Assembly: GCA_036172665.1 (NCBI GenBank)
Contig: CM069876.1
Span: 3,720,001-3,784,000, forward strand
Direction: 5' to 3'
Length of the DNA: 64,000 bases
Origin: Prosopocoilus inquinatus
Taxonomy: Eukaryota > Arthropoda > Insecta > Coleoptera > Lucanidae
This document shows, in pieces, positions 24,640-36,028 of the stretch (the first letter of the stretch is position 1; the number at the start of each line of letters is the position of its first letter). The position numbers and the translations under genes were made by a program. Below the pieces are notes generated by a model, which ran no database searches, was not told where the DNA came from, and saw only the letters and a program-made list of their open reading frames with translations.

Positions 24640-24930
24640 CCAGCTGCACGGCTGACACAAACGAGCTAGTTATCCAACTGAAGCGTTTATAATGATGAGT
24701 GCATTTGCAGTCGCATTTAAATTAAATCCCACCTAGTCCGTATATTGATTTGACCCTTCAAACAAACGGATCAACGTGTGATCTACATAATAATGACATC
24801 CCGGAGTCCCCCCGGACACGAGTCTAGGATTAACTCCAGAGCCCGGACTTATTAATTGAATGCCACGCACGTCCGTTCATCATTGGCTGCCACTTCATTG
24901 CCAGTAATACCGGATGTGTGTCCATGTGTG
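24640..24930. other. G+C-richer non-coding stretch with homeodomain-like cores
   Basis: It contains AACTCCAGAGCCCGGACTTA followed by TTAATTGAATGCC and a CCCGGAGTCCCCCCGGACAC run. No frame looks coding. Its composition and mixed motifs resemble the patches at 14.0, 19.7 and 54.6 kb. A regulatory role is inference only. Confidence 0.3.
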
Positions 24931-24950
24931 TGTGTGTATGTGTGTATGGG
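24914..24950 (+). repeat. TG-rich microsatellite
   Basis: Imperfect TG repeats (GTGTGTGTGTGTATGTGTGT), interrupted by CCA and A. Confidence 0.9.
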
Positions 24951-26433
24951 ATATTACTTTATGAGATAACTGGGATCACTATCTTTTATTAGATCAGCTA
25001 TGCTTCAGGATGCTTAATTGAAACTGAAAATTATTACCGCTCGTTGATTAGCACACGGTTGAACACTTAGCGTATCAATTTCTTGATGGATTTTTATTAG
25101 TTTAAACAGATATCAGTTACCGCAGTTTCTGGAGTTCACACGAGGAGAATTTTAAATTGCCCCGCAATTCTAATTTAACTTTTGTTTATTAATAGTTAAA
25201 CCATGCTTTAAATCCAACACGTAATCGAATTTCTGTTTTCCTTTTCTTAATCGAAAAATTCAAACAAATGACGTAATTTATATGAAATGACATTTTCGGT
25301 GTATCTGTGTAAAGTTACTTCATTTATACCTACTCATATTCTTTAAATTATTTAATTAAACTTTGTCTCGATTGTGTAACCAAGAAATGCATAGGCAGGC
25401 ACCTAGCAAGATGAAACAGAATGCGCAACGTTTAGTGGGAAAAGTAGAGAAGAATAATATATATATATAGTAATAAATAATATTAATAAGAAATGGATGT
25501 TTCATGAAAACGTAGTAGTCAAAATTTATGATGTGTTGAGAACAAGAACCTGTGGTGCATTCTTGTGCATAGAATCCTCTTTGCCTTTGTTTTTGTCTTT
25601 TTGTTTTTTGTATCCCTGTCTTTTTATCTTTTTATTCCTGCCTATTTATTTTTTATTCCTGCCCCAAAATATTACATCAAGATTATGTCAGAGTGACAAC
25701 TAGCAGCCACTTTGTTACGTAAAATGACTTCCTACACTGTGCGGTCAAAGAACGCTATTGCAGCAAAATTTGAAAATTTAGAAATGTAAAAAAAACAGGT
25801 GTAAGTTCTCCAGCAAGTCCCTTACTGAAGAAACTTCAAGTAGAACTGAGATAGCTGCTTGACAAATCCACTGCAATCAAAACTAAATTGCAACTATTTA
25901 TTATTTACATTTCTAAATTGTGTAATTGAAACATTTCTAAATTTAAAGTGACAAGAACTAGTTTGTTTGTTTTGTCTTGCTCGTCTTTTGCTTGGTAGAG
26001 TAATACCAAGGGCTCAGTTTGCTAAGTTGTGAGTAGTAGTTTTTGACATGTGTTTCAGAAAAAAACTTTAAATTTTAAATTTAGGATTTCGAATTTATTC
26101 TGAATTTTTGAATGACCAGTCATGTACAGAAATAATTCAGGATTTGGAAACGCCCACTCATGAACAACTCGCGAGTGAGTATTGAAAAATGTGCTGGAAA
26201 GAAAATGCTCGTGTTCGTGAGAATAAACGTTATTATTTCGTGTACGCACTTGAACGAATACATAAAACTCATTTCGTAAGAGCTCACGTCTCATAAGAGA
26301 GCGGACGTCAACCGCACACGAGTTGCTCCGGGAATAGTGCATGCGAAATGTTTACGTGCAGTGTGCAGACAAAAAATTTTAAATCTTTCATTAGGTTTTG
26401 ACAGCAAGCATGGCCGCCTTGCATGGGAGACTT
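24951..26433. other. No gene seen
   Basis: AT-rich DNA with a short AT dinucleotide run at about 25456-25470 and a pyrimidine-rich stretch at about 25570-25670. The forward frame at 25497-25703 and reverse frame at 26055-26342 are low complexity or unassigned. Confidence 0.35.
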
Positions 26434-26521
26434 ATTAGGTAGCAAATCCGCTTCAATTTGTTATCCTACTGCAATGTCAGATCAAAAAGCGATCGTGGGA
26501 TGTCGCTGTTTTATCTGTTCT
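26434..26521 (+). repeat. Family B repeat fragment
   Basis: It matches 1-87 from the AGCAAATCCGCTTCAATTTG part through AAAAAGCGAT and GATGTCGCTG, with scattered differences. Confidence 0.75.
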
Positions 26522-26589
26522 TCAATAATAATATAATTTATTGAATTTATTACTTTTCCATTATTTTTCAGACCGAAGTCAGTCAGGGA

Positions 26590-26680
26590 ATAGGATGATT
26601 CGTCGCCGTCGCTTATTCGTCGTGGAGACAATTCGTCGTCATCTAATTCACCGTCAGCCCAATACGCAGCCGTCAGTTCA
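26590..26680 (+). repeat. TCGTCG/CCGTCG-rich terminal-like repeat
   Basis: The stretch AGGATGATTCGTCGCCGTCG, then ATTCGTCGTGGAGACAATTC, resembles the ends of the element at 31860-32662. No matching opposite end is visible nearby, so it may be a solitary end. Confidence 0.55.
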
Positions 26681-27429
26681 AGTTTGATTTTGTTTGATGA
26701 ATTTTCAAACTAGTTTTGATTATTTTACATATCCAAGAAATAGATTACACATTTTTTCACTGGGTCTCGGCACTTTTGATGTTTGTGTCTTCTAACCACT
26801 GCGCATTCTTCCACGGGTCGATTCTTAAATGGCGCGAACAATTTAAATTTAAATGTTTGCAGCTCGCAACATATCTTCACTACGGGAAACATAAGAAGAA
26901 AACGATATAATTTGGAATCATAAATATACTTACGCCCTACGCCTACATTCCGAGTTTCGTGTGTTTTTAATGCATAATTATCCTAAGCTTAATAATAATA
27001 TTAACTAGGTACAGATAAAGTAATGATTAAATTCATTTTACAGTCGATCAGACCAATCAAGACTTGTTTTACTTTTTGCCTTTTCCAGGAAATACTTTTT
27101 ATGATATAATGTGTACTGTTTTCGGGACTTTGTCGATTGAAAGTTGCATACCATGTATCATATTGGGTTGATGAAATTATTACTCCTATTATTTTTTTCA
27201 ATAAAAATGTTAATTTGTTTTATTCACTTAGTCTTATAGGCGAGAGGTTCTAGATTCCCAGTTCAACCTAGGAAAATATTTCTATTCCTTGAGTGACACT
27301 CAAAGAAACGATGAGTAAAAAAGAAATTAGAAAAAAGTGCCAGGCGTACACTGAATCGGAAACGATGACTCTCAATAGATTGTTAAGTTCTAATGTTTTA
27401 AGATACACTTGTATTTTGTTGTATTGCAT
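26681..27429. other. No gene seen
   Basis: AT-rich spacer with short unassigned frames on both strands. Confidence 0.3.
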
Positions 27430-28885
27430 TATGGGGTCGATGGACTCTTAAGTAGCCTCACAGAACTGCGACCAAAATTTGATCTATTGTTCAGACCCTG
27501 AGAATAATTAATTTTCTAGAAACCCTATCTTTGCAGCGAAGTGCAGAATGTTCTTAAGAGGCTTAGCTTTGACTTTTTATTCATTAGGTATCACACTGTT
27601 TAATTAGCTAAGTCGAACTCCAGCTAGTGCTACGCATTTGCAAAGTATGTGTTCAGCCGTTTCAGTTTTTATGATTCACATAATCTGCAATTCTTTTTTG
27701 TTAAGGTGGTAGCTCACAAGGCAATGGCCTGTAATAGTTTTTAGATCTTTCTTTGTTAAAAGTAGAAGCTTTTGAGTAGTTTTGGGCGAGTGACTGATGA
27801 ACATCTTCGCATGTGTTTGTCCTGGAATGTTATTCCAGCAGGATACTTTTTTCCTTTCTATCCACGTGTTAGTCTCTTTTCTATACAGTCTCTTGCATAG
27901 ACCACAGTAAGGTTCGGGACCCGTAGGCGAAGCCTAAGAACCAGTATGAGCTTGTTTGTCGGCTTTTTCGTTCCCTTCTATATTCACATGGCCGGGTATC
28001 CTTTTCATGATAATTTTGTTGCCCTTTAATAGTTCCTTGAGAGATTGTTTGCATTCCCATAAGGAAAAGAACTCAGTGTCATATACCTTGAGTGCCGTTT
28101 TAGTTGCTTGGCTATCAGACAATCTATAGATCTTTTTGCCCTTTATGTTCCTTCTCAGGCGTTCCTGGGGCACAAGTGTCTCAGCTTGCATGATTGTTGG
28201 GATGATGCCTAAGGCTATTAAAGCCTGGTCCTTTGGGCCGTAAAAGTCTATACTTGCCTATACTTTGTAGTCTTCGATCCATCCGTGTACCAGATGGAGA
28301 TATTGTTGCTTAACTGTTGGATTTGGCTTCTGACCGTATGGCGGCTACTAATGTCCATTTTATAAGGTCTATCAAAGTCAAACACTTTCGGCATCTCATT
28401 CGACGGTTTTTCTAATATTTCTGGCTGCCAAAAATCCCGTATTCATAGATGTTCTCTGCGGTCCCCTGGTTTGAATCTCCTAGTCCGAGTTAGTCTCAAA
28501 GAAGCTTGCATGCTCTCCCTCTGCACCTGCAAGTGGAGTGGAAGGATGTCTAACAAGACTTCCAGAGTTGCTGTTGGGGTAGTGTTGAAGACCCTTGTCA
28601 TACCCAGACATGCTAATCGCTGCAATATCTGCAGTTTATTTTGCGTAGTTACGTCAGTGATCTTTGTCCACCACACTAAAGAGGCCTAAGTAAATATTTT
28701 TGCCGTATATTACCATTCGATCTTTCGCAGTTTCTGACCTCATGTTTTATTAAAGAGCTCACGATATAACCAAAAAGATGACGCTGCCTTTGTGTATGGA
28801 CATTTGCTTTCCAATTGAGCTTCGTATTTAGGGTTACTCACTCCTAAGTACTTCAACTCTCCAAATCTGAAATTTTTTGTCCAAA
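27430..28885 (-). pseudogene. Non-LTR retrotransposon relic: RT thumb, RNase H and C-terminal domain
   Basis: Reading leftward, the region begins with FRFGELKYLGV and SFWLYRELFNKT, the end of the reverse transcriptase. Then follow SLVWWTKITDVTTQNKLQIL, QRLACLGMTRVFNTTPTATL and EVLLDILPLHL, the linker. The RNase H domain shows IWYTDGSK (about 28290), MQAETL (28191), LSDSQATKTALKV and IPGHVNIEGNEKADKQA, so all four acidic catalytic positions are recognisable. The tail has TITGHCLVSYHLNKKE and ETAEHILCKC, typical of the Jockey/R1/I-type C-terminus. Stops and frame changes occur between parts. The upstream end stops exactly at a family A repeat, so finger and palm domains are missing. Confidence 0.87.
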
Positions 28886-30080
28886 AAAAAAACTGACCTA
28901 TCACAAGCGAGCGCAGTCCCTTTGTTTTGAAACCTCTGCTTGGTTTACGACTTGTTTCAGCAATTTATTCCAATAAAAGCAATAAACCGCAGTAAAACTT
29001 TATTTACGTTTAGAAGAACTCGGTCAAGGTCTTATTCTATACGAATATGAATCAGACTTGCGGACATCGGCACGTTTATGTGCTTTTTCAACATGTGATA
29101 AGTAAGAACGTTTGTTTACGCACCTCTTTGTAATAGACAATAACAAATATGTAAAAAAACAGTATCTAACCCTCGTTATACTTTTGCTGAAGTAACTAAA
29201 TATCTTCGTACGCTAGTTTTGTAACTGCGTTGAAAATGCGTGAAATTGTTTTTTAATTATTACAATAATAGCTGCAGAATAAGTATTGCAAGAACAGAAA
29301 CTATTCTTATTGTAAAAACGGAAAGCAAGAATTGAAGTATGATATGATGAAAAATTTAAATAAATTAGATTTCCTGTACAACAATAACCTATGGGTTCAA
29401 AATAAATGATTGAATAACTTCGCTAGCTCTTAATCGACCTTTTTTTATTAATTCTTTGCATTCCAACACAAGACACATGTTTTTATATTGAACCTAAATT
29501 TCTGCATCGGCTTAAACCATAAAGACATAAAAGCTCTCGCCGAGTGCAGACGTTTATTTCGTCGTCTATTCGAAGTTTTAATAAAGAAACAAATTTATTT
29601 TTGCTGTACAAATAAAATAAACTTTAGTAATCAACATCGTAAGTTGATTATTGGCAATTTACAAATTAATATGATGTAAGAATTTCCACTTTTTCAATCG
29701 TCTTTATATTGAATTTTTTTAATTTAACTGTTAAAGTACGGTTTAGCAGAAAACTAATCATCAATTAATGCAACACGCACAGAATATTTTAAACTATTAA
29801 GAACTTACCTAGTTACAAAATTTATCTGAGCATTAGGTCATGGTCTGCGTTTTTTTATGACTTTTATGGCCTCGAACGTCGGAGAATAGTTGAAAACAAG
29901 CTCCGCCGAAACATTTAGGCTGCATTCAGTGACTCTCAAACAATTTCTATGACCAAGTAAAATAGTTTTTATCTGCGTTATTATTGCTATCTAACCAATG
30001 TTGCATGACAAATTTTGCTTCTTTTCTTGACCACTATTTGTGGTTTCAATTAAAGCCATAGGTTTAGAGACCCGCTGTAT
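28862..30080 (-). repeat. Reverse-strand copy of the 1.35-kb repeat (family A)
   Basis: It matches the reverse complement of 17494-18845 nearly throughout. Its right edge (AGACCCGCTGTA) is the 5' terminus. At its left edge the match stops inside TTTCAGATTTGGAGA, so the last ~75 bp, including the 3' terminus, are missing and non-LTR coding sequence continues instead. Confidence 0.85.
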
Positions 30081-31859
30081 ATAATAGTCCAATATGCGAG
30101 CTCAATTTTGGAAAAGATCAGAAATTTGGAAGAGGTTTTAAACCTTAGGACTTTTTCAGTTTTCTAGTAATTTCAATAGTGAAATGTAAATGGATTGGTT
30201 CTACCTCTAATAACCACCAACCTCCTGGAAATTTCTATTTCATCGGACAAGAGTCGAACTTCTATTTATAAATCATTGCTAATTACAATTACTAAACGGA
30301 ACATTTAAAGTAAATGACGCTTTGTGAATATTTACGACCGTATATCTTTCCAAACAGAATTTGTCTCAAAATTAATATTTGTTGCTGATTCACGACTAAA
30401 ACATCAAAAATATTTAAAATTTTTTACGACTTTTCCAAGAATCAATTCACACAAAGCAAAAAAAAAAATTCTTGTATTATCTCAACTCATGCATGGGAGT
30501 TCTGTGGATCCTCTATCCTATCTTAACTGCATCCGCGTAAATAACTCCCATCCCGGGTAAAATAAACTAACATAAACTAACATGAAAGGCATCGTTAAAG
30601 GCGTCCATAAAACTCAATTATGTCAACATCGAAATAAATTAATCATAAACGAATAAAACTTTTGGAATTTCAGACACAATGGGAGCTGACTGATTATCCG
30701 GGCTTCAACCATTTTACTATCGACTATCATAAATAACATAACTGTCTTCAGTTTCGATGACTTCGCTTCATTTTTCCAAAGATAACCTCACTTAATGAAT
30801 TTGTTGGTGGCTGAGTTCTTAATAATCATTACGCCACAACATAAGTTTGTTTAAATAAGCAAAGAGCAGAGGCGATAGTGTTTGTTAGTGGTAGGTCTCT
30901 GTGTTAGCGTAGACAGTGTTTTCGAACACGAAGTGATAGCAAGAAATAAATTTACTCTTTATTCTACTAAAGCAAAGCCTCTTTGTTTACATATCAGCGG
31001 CTGAATTAATTGTTCAAGATAAAGTAATTTATAAAAGCAACAATTTGTACGTACTGTGTACATTGTGCGAGTGATTATAATTAAATCAGAAAGCATTAAT
31101 TAAATTATAACAAACGCAGCTGTAAATCTTAGCAGTAAGTGAGCTGTCTTTTAATCAGTTGTGTTTGTATGTGAAAAAAAGAAAAATCTTAATTGAATAA
31201 ATTATAGTTTTGTTGTTTATTTACTTTCGCTAGTGTTATTCGCGCTTACTATTTTTTTTTAAACGCTTTACTGAATAAATTAATTTATGATTGATGTGGT
31301 TGTTTATTTACGCGAACCGCTAGTTAGCATAAATAATGCTTTGTTTGTTTAACTGAAAGCCCCAATCTACTGTAAAATAATTTTGATTTAATAGATTACT
31401 TTGTTGAAACAAATAACGTATTTCAACTAAATTTTGACTAAAGTCAAACTTCGTAAATAGGAAATATTGCGGTGATATTTTTATTACATACAGAGTAATA
31501 TTTTCACCAAGTATTCGGTTCAATGTAAAATTGTCAACAAGTAAACAAAAACAAACTTAAAATATGAAGAAAATTCTGAGTTATATTTTAAGGAGTGCAC
31601 GAGTCAATGATTACATATATTTTATACAAATCAGATTTAAAAGGCTTTAAACTTTCACACTAGAATTAAAGCCGTTACTTTATTTTGCTTATTTTAAATT
31701 ATTATAATTATAAACTATTACCTTATAATTCTCATCGAACAAGAGTGAACTTCACTCAAAATAACATAGTCGAGCTTTTTAGGTATGACGCATGACTGCG
31801 ACAACATTAGTATTTTCATGAAATTATCCATTTATTGACGGTTCCCAAGTAATAGGGGC
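30081..31859. other. No gene seen
   Basis: AT-rich DNA. Two related stretches, GTTGTTTATTTACTTTCGCT (31212) and GGTTGTTTATTTACGCGAAC (31299), form a small direct duplication. The missing upstream part of the 28-kb non-LTR relic was not found here. Confidence 0.35.
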
Positions 31860-32662
31860 TGGGAAGATTCGCCGTCGTCGATTCACCATCACCAATTCGT
31901 CGTAGAACCAATTCGCCGTCGACCCAATTTACCTCACCCCAATTCGCCGTCGCATGTTGCTGCTTTATTTAACTTGACGAGCTTTAAAACACTTCCTCAT
32001 TGTTTTAGATAAGTTATACGTACGAATTGAATGAAAATAACTATAATTTCAGTACGTTTCAAGCAAATGAAACTTCACTATTAGTTTTCTATTTCAAACC
32101 AAAATAAATTCCTAATTACAGTATGCTCATCGTAAGACATAAAATTACGAATAAATTGGTGCTGTTAGTGTATATAAGTATGATTATAATTTTTGTTAAA
32201 GGAACTCCCAATTTTTCTTAATTTATAATTTAAATGACAAACTTTCATGAATGAATCTCGAAAGCAGTCGACTTTGGATTTGTAGTGTTTTTGATTTATA
32301 CGAAAATGAATATAATTTTGAGCAGAGTCTCAAAATACAAAAAAAATTGGATGTATTTTGCAAACACTCTGCGGAATAAGAAATATTTCCTCGAAGTGCA
32401 AAAAAAATAACTATTTTTTCTTTGTCTATGTACCATATTTAATTAATGACAAATTAATTTATTTTCCATTAAATATGTTAGCTTCTTTAGTTTATTCATA
32501 TTTAATTATACTATATTATTATTTGAATGTGTACATGGAATTAAAACTTTAATCGCTGACGGCGAATTTACCGACTGTGAGTTCGCCGACGGCGAATTGT
32601 ACCTACGGCGAAACGGCAACGGTGAATTGGCGACGGCAAATCGACGACGGCGAATTGTCCTA
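31860..32662. mobile_element. 0.8-kb element with TTCGCCGTCG-rich inverted ends
   Basis: The left end carries repeated AATTCGCCGTCG-like units over about 100 bp (GATTCGCCGTCGTCGATTCA, then CCAATTCGTCGTAG, CCAATTCGCCGTCG). The right end carries the same units inverted over about 115 bp. Between them is AT-rich DNA with no transposase motif. Many short subterminal repeats are usual in some DNA transposons. Exact ends and target-site duplication are not resolved. Confidence 0.7.
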
Positions 32663-35600
32663 GACTCCATATAATTCTACGTATATGTGTAAAGTCTATC
32701 CGGTTTAGATTTGAGCATAACTAATTTTTTTCATTAATATTATTTTATTTAAAGAAAAATAAATCTTGTCTATTTTAAAGCAATTTCAGGGCAATTCCGC
32801 TTGCAAGTACAATGTACTAATTCAACGCCCACTCTATACAGGCTTGATTCATTAGGTGGGAGAATACTCCAACATGAAAATTGATTCATCTGAAATGCAG
32901 TTCAGCACAGAAATTCACCATTTTAAGTTATTTTTTCGTTCATATTAGTAAGCGGAGTATATAAATTTTTACGACTCAACAACGAAATTCTGCGTCGCAG
33001 TCCTCAGAAGCTGGATAATACCTTCAGGTCTGATATTCCTACGCCATGACTCAGGCCTACTTTTAAAGACGGTGTTGACTAACGGCATACATAAACAATT
33101 AAAATGTGCCGCTTTCAAAAAAATGTGAAAATTGATAAGATATACATTGACAAGATAAAAAATAGGTAAAAACTTTACTTTTAAGATGTGATTTCTTGCA
33201 AGCCCAGTATTAATACAGAAAAAGCTGCAGCGTTTTGAACATTAATTAAATTCCTTTTAGCTAAACATATTCGCATTATTGGCAATGGAAAAATGCGATC
33301 AGTTGATAAATATTTATCGATTAGACACCTTTCAACAATTTACAAAAACGACTTGACCGATTTATTCGCAATTGCGATCGCTCAAGTCGTTTTTGGTTTG
33401 CAGTGGAAATTTCGAGGTACGTTTCTGCTGACGATGCCCCAAATAGGGCTGAAACAGCTGTACAGAGGCTGCTCGAGGGTTTCACTGCAATCAAAAACGA
33501 TTTTCAACAATTTTTTTTATAAAATTTGGTGTCTTCAAGTATCGGACCACACAATAGGTAGAACTATAAATTTTATCGTTTAACTTGGAACACATTTGGA
33601 TCAGTTGCTTGATTCAGTTATCTAGATCGCCTCTCATTTACAAATTTGGAGCTTTCAGCGTATTTTTTTATTAGTTTATCATCACTACAGCTGATAATTA
33701 TATGCATTAAAAATGTTTTAAATATGCTGCATATATGCAGAAAAAATATGTGAAAATATGCAAAATAAAATAAATCAGATATGTATATGCTCTAGAAAAA
33801 ATTAAACAACAGTTTTTAATATCTATCATTAGACCTTATACAGATAATTTTGTTAGAAAGATTGTTTATTTTCTCTCATCTTGTTTCCATAAGAAAAACA
33901 ATAAGAATTAGCTAAACCGAAAGCTATTAACAGTGGACTGTTTCATATCCAGAATGAAAAAGACATGAGAATTAATTTGAATTCAAAAATAATCATATGG
34001 GAATAAGAATAAAGAAAAGGTATTGACGCAGAATTTAATTATTTTGTTTAAACCGGAAGTTATAAAAGTTGCGCCATTTTTAGCACAGTTCCAGTAAAAA
34101 CACGAGCACATCCGTGTCAGTGATCAATTGAAGAGTTTCAGGTTCCTAAAATTTCTGCATTATTTTATTTTATTATTTTTATTAACTTTCATTTACAACT
34201 GCTCTATTTTTCATGTTTTATGTATTATTTTAAATGGGTATTTTGAAGATATATAATACTCAGTTAAATCATCCTTTTTCTATAAAAAAAGCATGTGTGC
34301 AGACAATACTTGTATGAATCAGGTTCTTAAGTCATTCGCCTTTGATTCTTTCTGAGCCGAAATGGAAAAGTCTTACAGTAAACGATTTTCTGATCCGTAA
34401 CAGGACTTACGCAGTTACGCAATAATTGCCTATTCGGAACCAATAACCAATTGAACGAACCATAAATTCACTACATTTCTGAAATAAATTAAACAATGAC
34501 AAAGCATAAATTACGTCGGTACGTATGAAAGGTTCCGAGCAACGCATAAATATTTGCGAAGGTAATTACTAGCTTTATAGTTTGTAAGGACTTGATTAAC
34601 GGAGAGCAGATCAATACGACATAAAGCACCTTCAGCCATTTTATTTTATTTTTCAGCAAGAATATAAAGGAAACGCCTTGAAGAAGAATAATAAATTATT
34701 TATAATAAGGGCTGCGGATTTTAAAATTTCGCTCTGATTAATTACACACTAAATTAATCTCGAACCAAAGTTCTTTTCTACATTAAGAAGGGGGAAAAAT
34801 GTTCTTAATTACTCGGTTAATTCTTTTCAGAAATGTCAACGTCGATTTAAAACCGCATCGCCCAACGGAACCAGATAAAGAGAGAGGTAGCACTTTTCAT
34901 TTTTAACTGGGAGGCGAACAATAATTAGGAATTCCTTGATTATTTCACGTAATTGTCCGGGCCTTAGAAGTTCTTAAGAGTGTCATTAGCAATAATGGAT
35001 GAAGGCGGTTCACCAATCGGCGGTCAGGACGATTCGAACCTGAATCGTTAGTTCTGAATAAATTATTGCTTCTCAATTAGTCTGTCTTAAAGAAAAAGTC
35101 GTCGGATTTAGAAATTACCATCGTCCACAATTAATTCAATAGTTTTGTCTTTCTTGACTTTATTCTCTCAGACAGAGCTCAATCGGGTTTCTTATCCTGG
35201 AATTTTAGTCTCTTTAAATATTCACTTAGCTTATACGAAACCAAAAATATCATACGTAATATGTATTTTTGTTATTAAATATAAACGACCACGTTTAACT
35301 ATTTACTATTCAAAACGAAAAAAAAAAAAACATGTAGCATGCAAAATAGAAATAAATCCAATCATTTTTGAATGGTTTAAAAATCTAGTGTGGAAATTCC
35401 CGCGTGCAAAATATGGAATTAAAAACAAGGCATAAATAAGGAACAGGATACTATCGTGGTCACATTTCAACAATATATCATTTTTGTTATACAATCCACC
35501 TAATCATAAACTTTTTATCGGCGCACTATAAATAAACATCGCTTTCTTCTATTGCTATTTAGCAGAAAGTTCGCCGCAAATAGTAAGTGTAATTATTAAG

Positions 35601-36028
35601 CGAGCTCCCACGCAACGATAACAATGATAAGTGGTATCAACAATAGGGTGGCTAACCCTAACAGTCGTTCAAAACACACGCGACATGACTCGCATTGTTT
35701 GCTCTTTGTTTGGAGATGCTTTTATTAAATTCTAGTGTCACGTGACTAGAAATTGATTTCCAGAACTATATTATTGCACTAATACTTCATATTGTTTACT
35801 TTTATAAGAGTCTCTGTCAATCAATAGAAACCCACATTAGATAAACCTACACGTTTCAATACATTTTCAATCTTAACAATATAAGAAATTTCAATCAATA
35901 TCCAAAACGAATGAGCAAAAATAAAAATGATTATAATTTATTTAATATATTAGTTTATATTTTTAAACTTTATAATCATGGTTTTTCAGTTAAAAAGTTT
36001 TTTTTTGTTCAAAGTATATTAGTTAGTA
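32663..36028. other. No gene seen; long AT-rich spacer
   Basis: Contents I can name are a shared repeat at about 33430-33520 (listed separately), an imperfect hairpin at about 33343-33394, and an isolated TATAAAAG at about 34061 with no supporting exon. G+C-richer patches lie at about 34860-35050 and 35520-35700. The frame 35145-35435 spans a poly(A) run and is not convincing. Confidence 0.4.
33430..33520 (+). repeat. Fragment of a dispersed repeat
   Basis: GATGCCCCAAATAGGGCTGA, ACAGCTGTACAGAGGCTGCT and CTGCAATCAAAAACGATTTT follow one another. The first two parts are echoed at about 54085-54145 (GAGGCCCCAATTAGGGCCGA, AGAGCCGTGCGAAGAATGCT) and the last at about 4985. Confidence 0.5.

Noticed and set aside
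34061..34125. TATAAAAG followed by CAGT-like sites, a possible promoter
   Set aside because: No open frame or exon with recognisable coding signal follows, and TATA-like words are common in this AT-rich DNA.
35025..35050. GATTCGAACCTGAATC, resembling a tRNA T-loop on the reverse strand
   Set aside because: No acceptor, D or anticodon stem could be folded around it.
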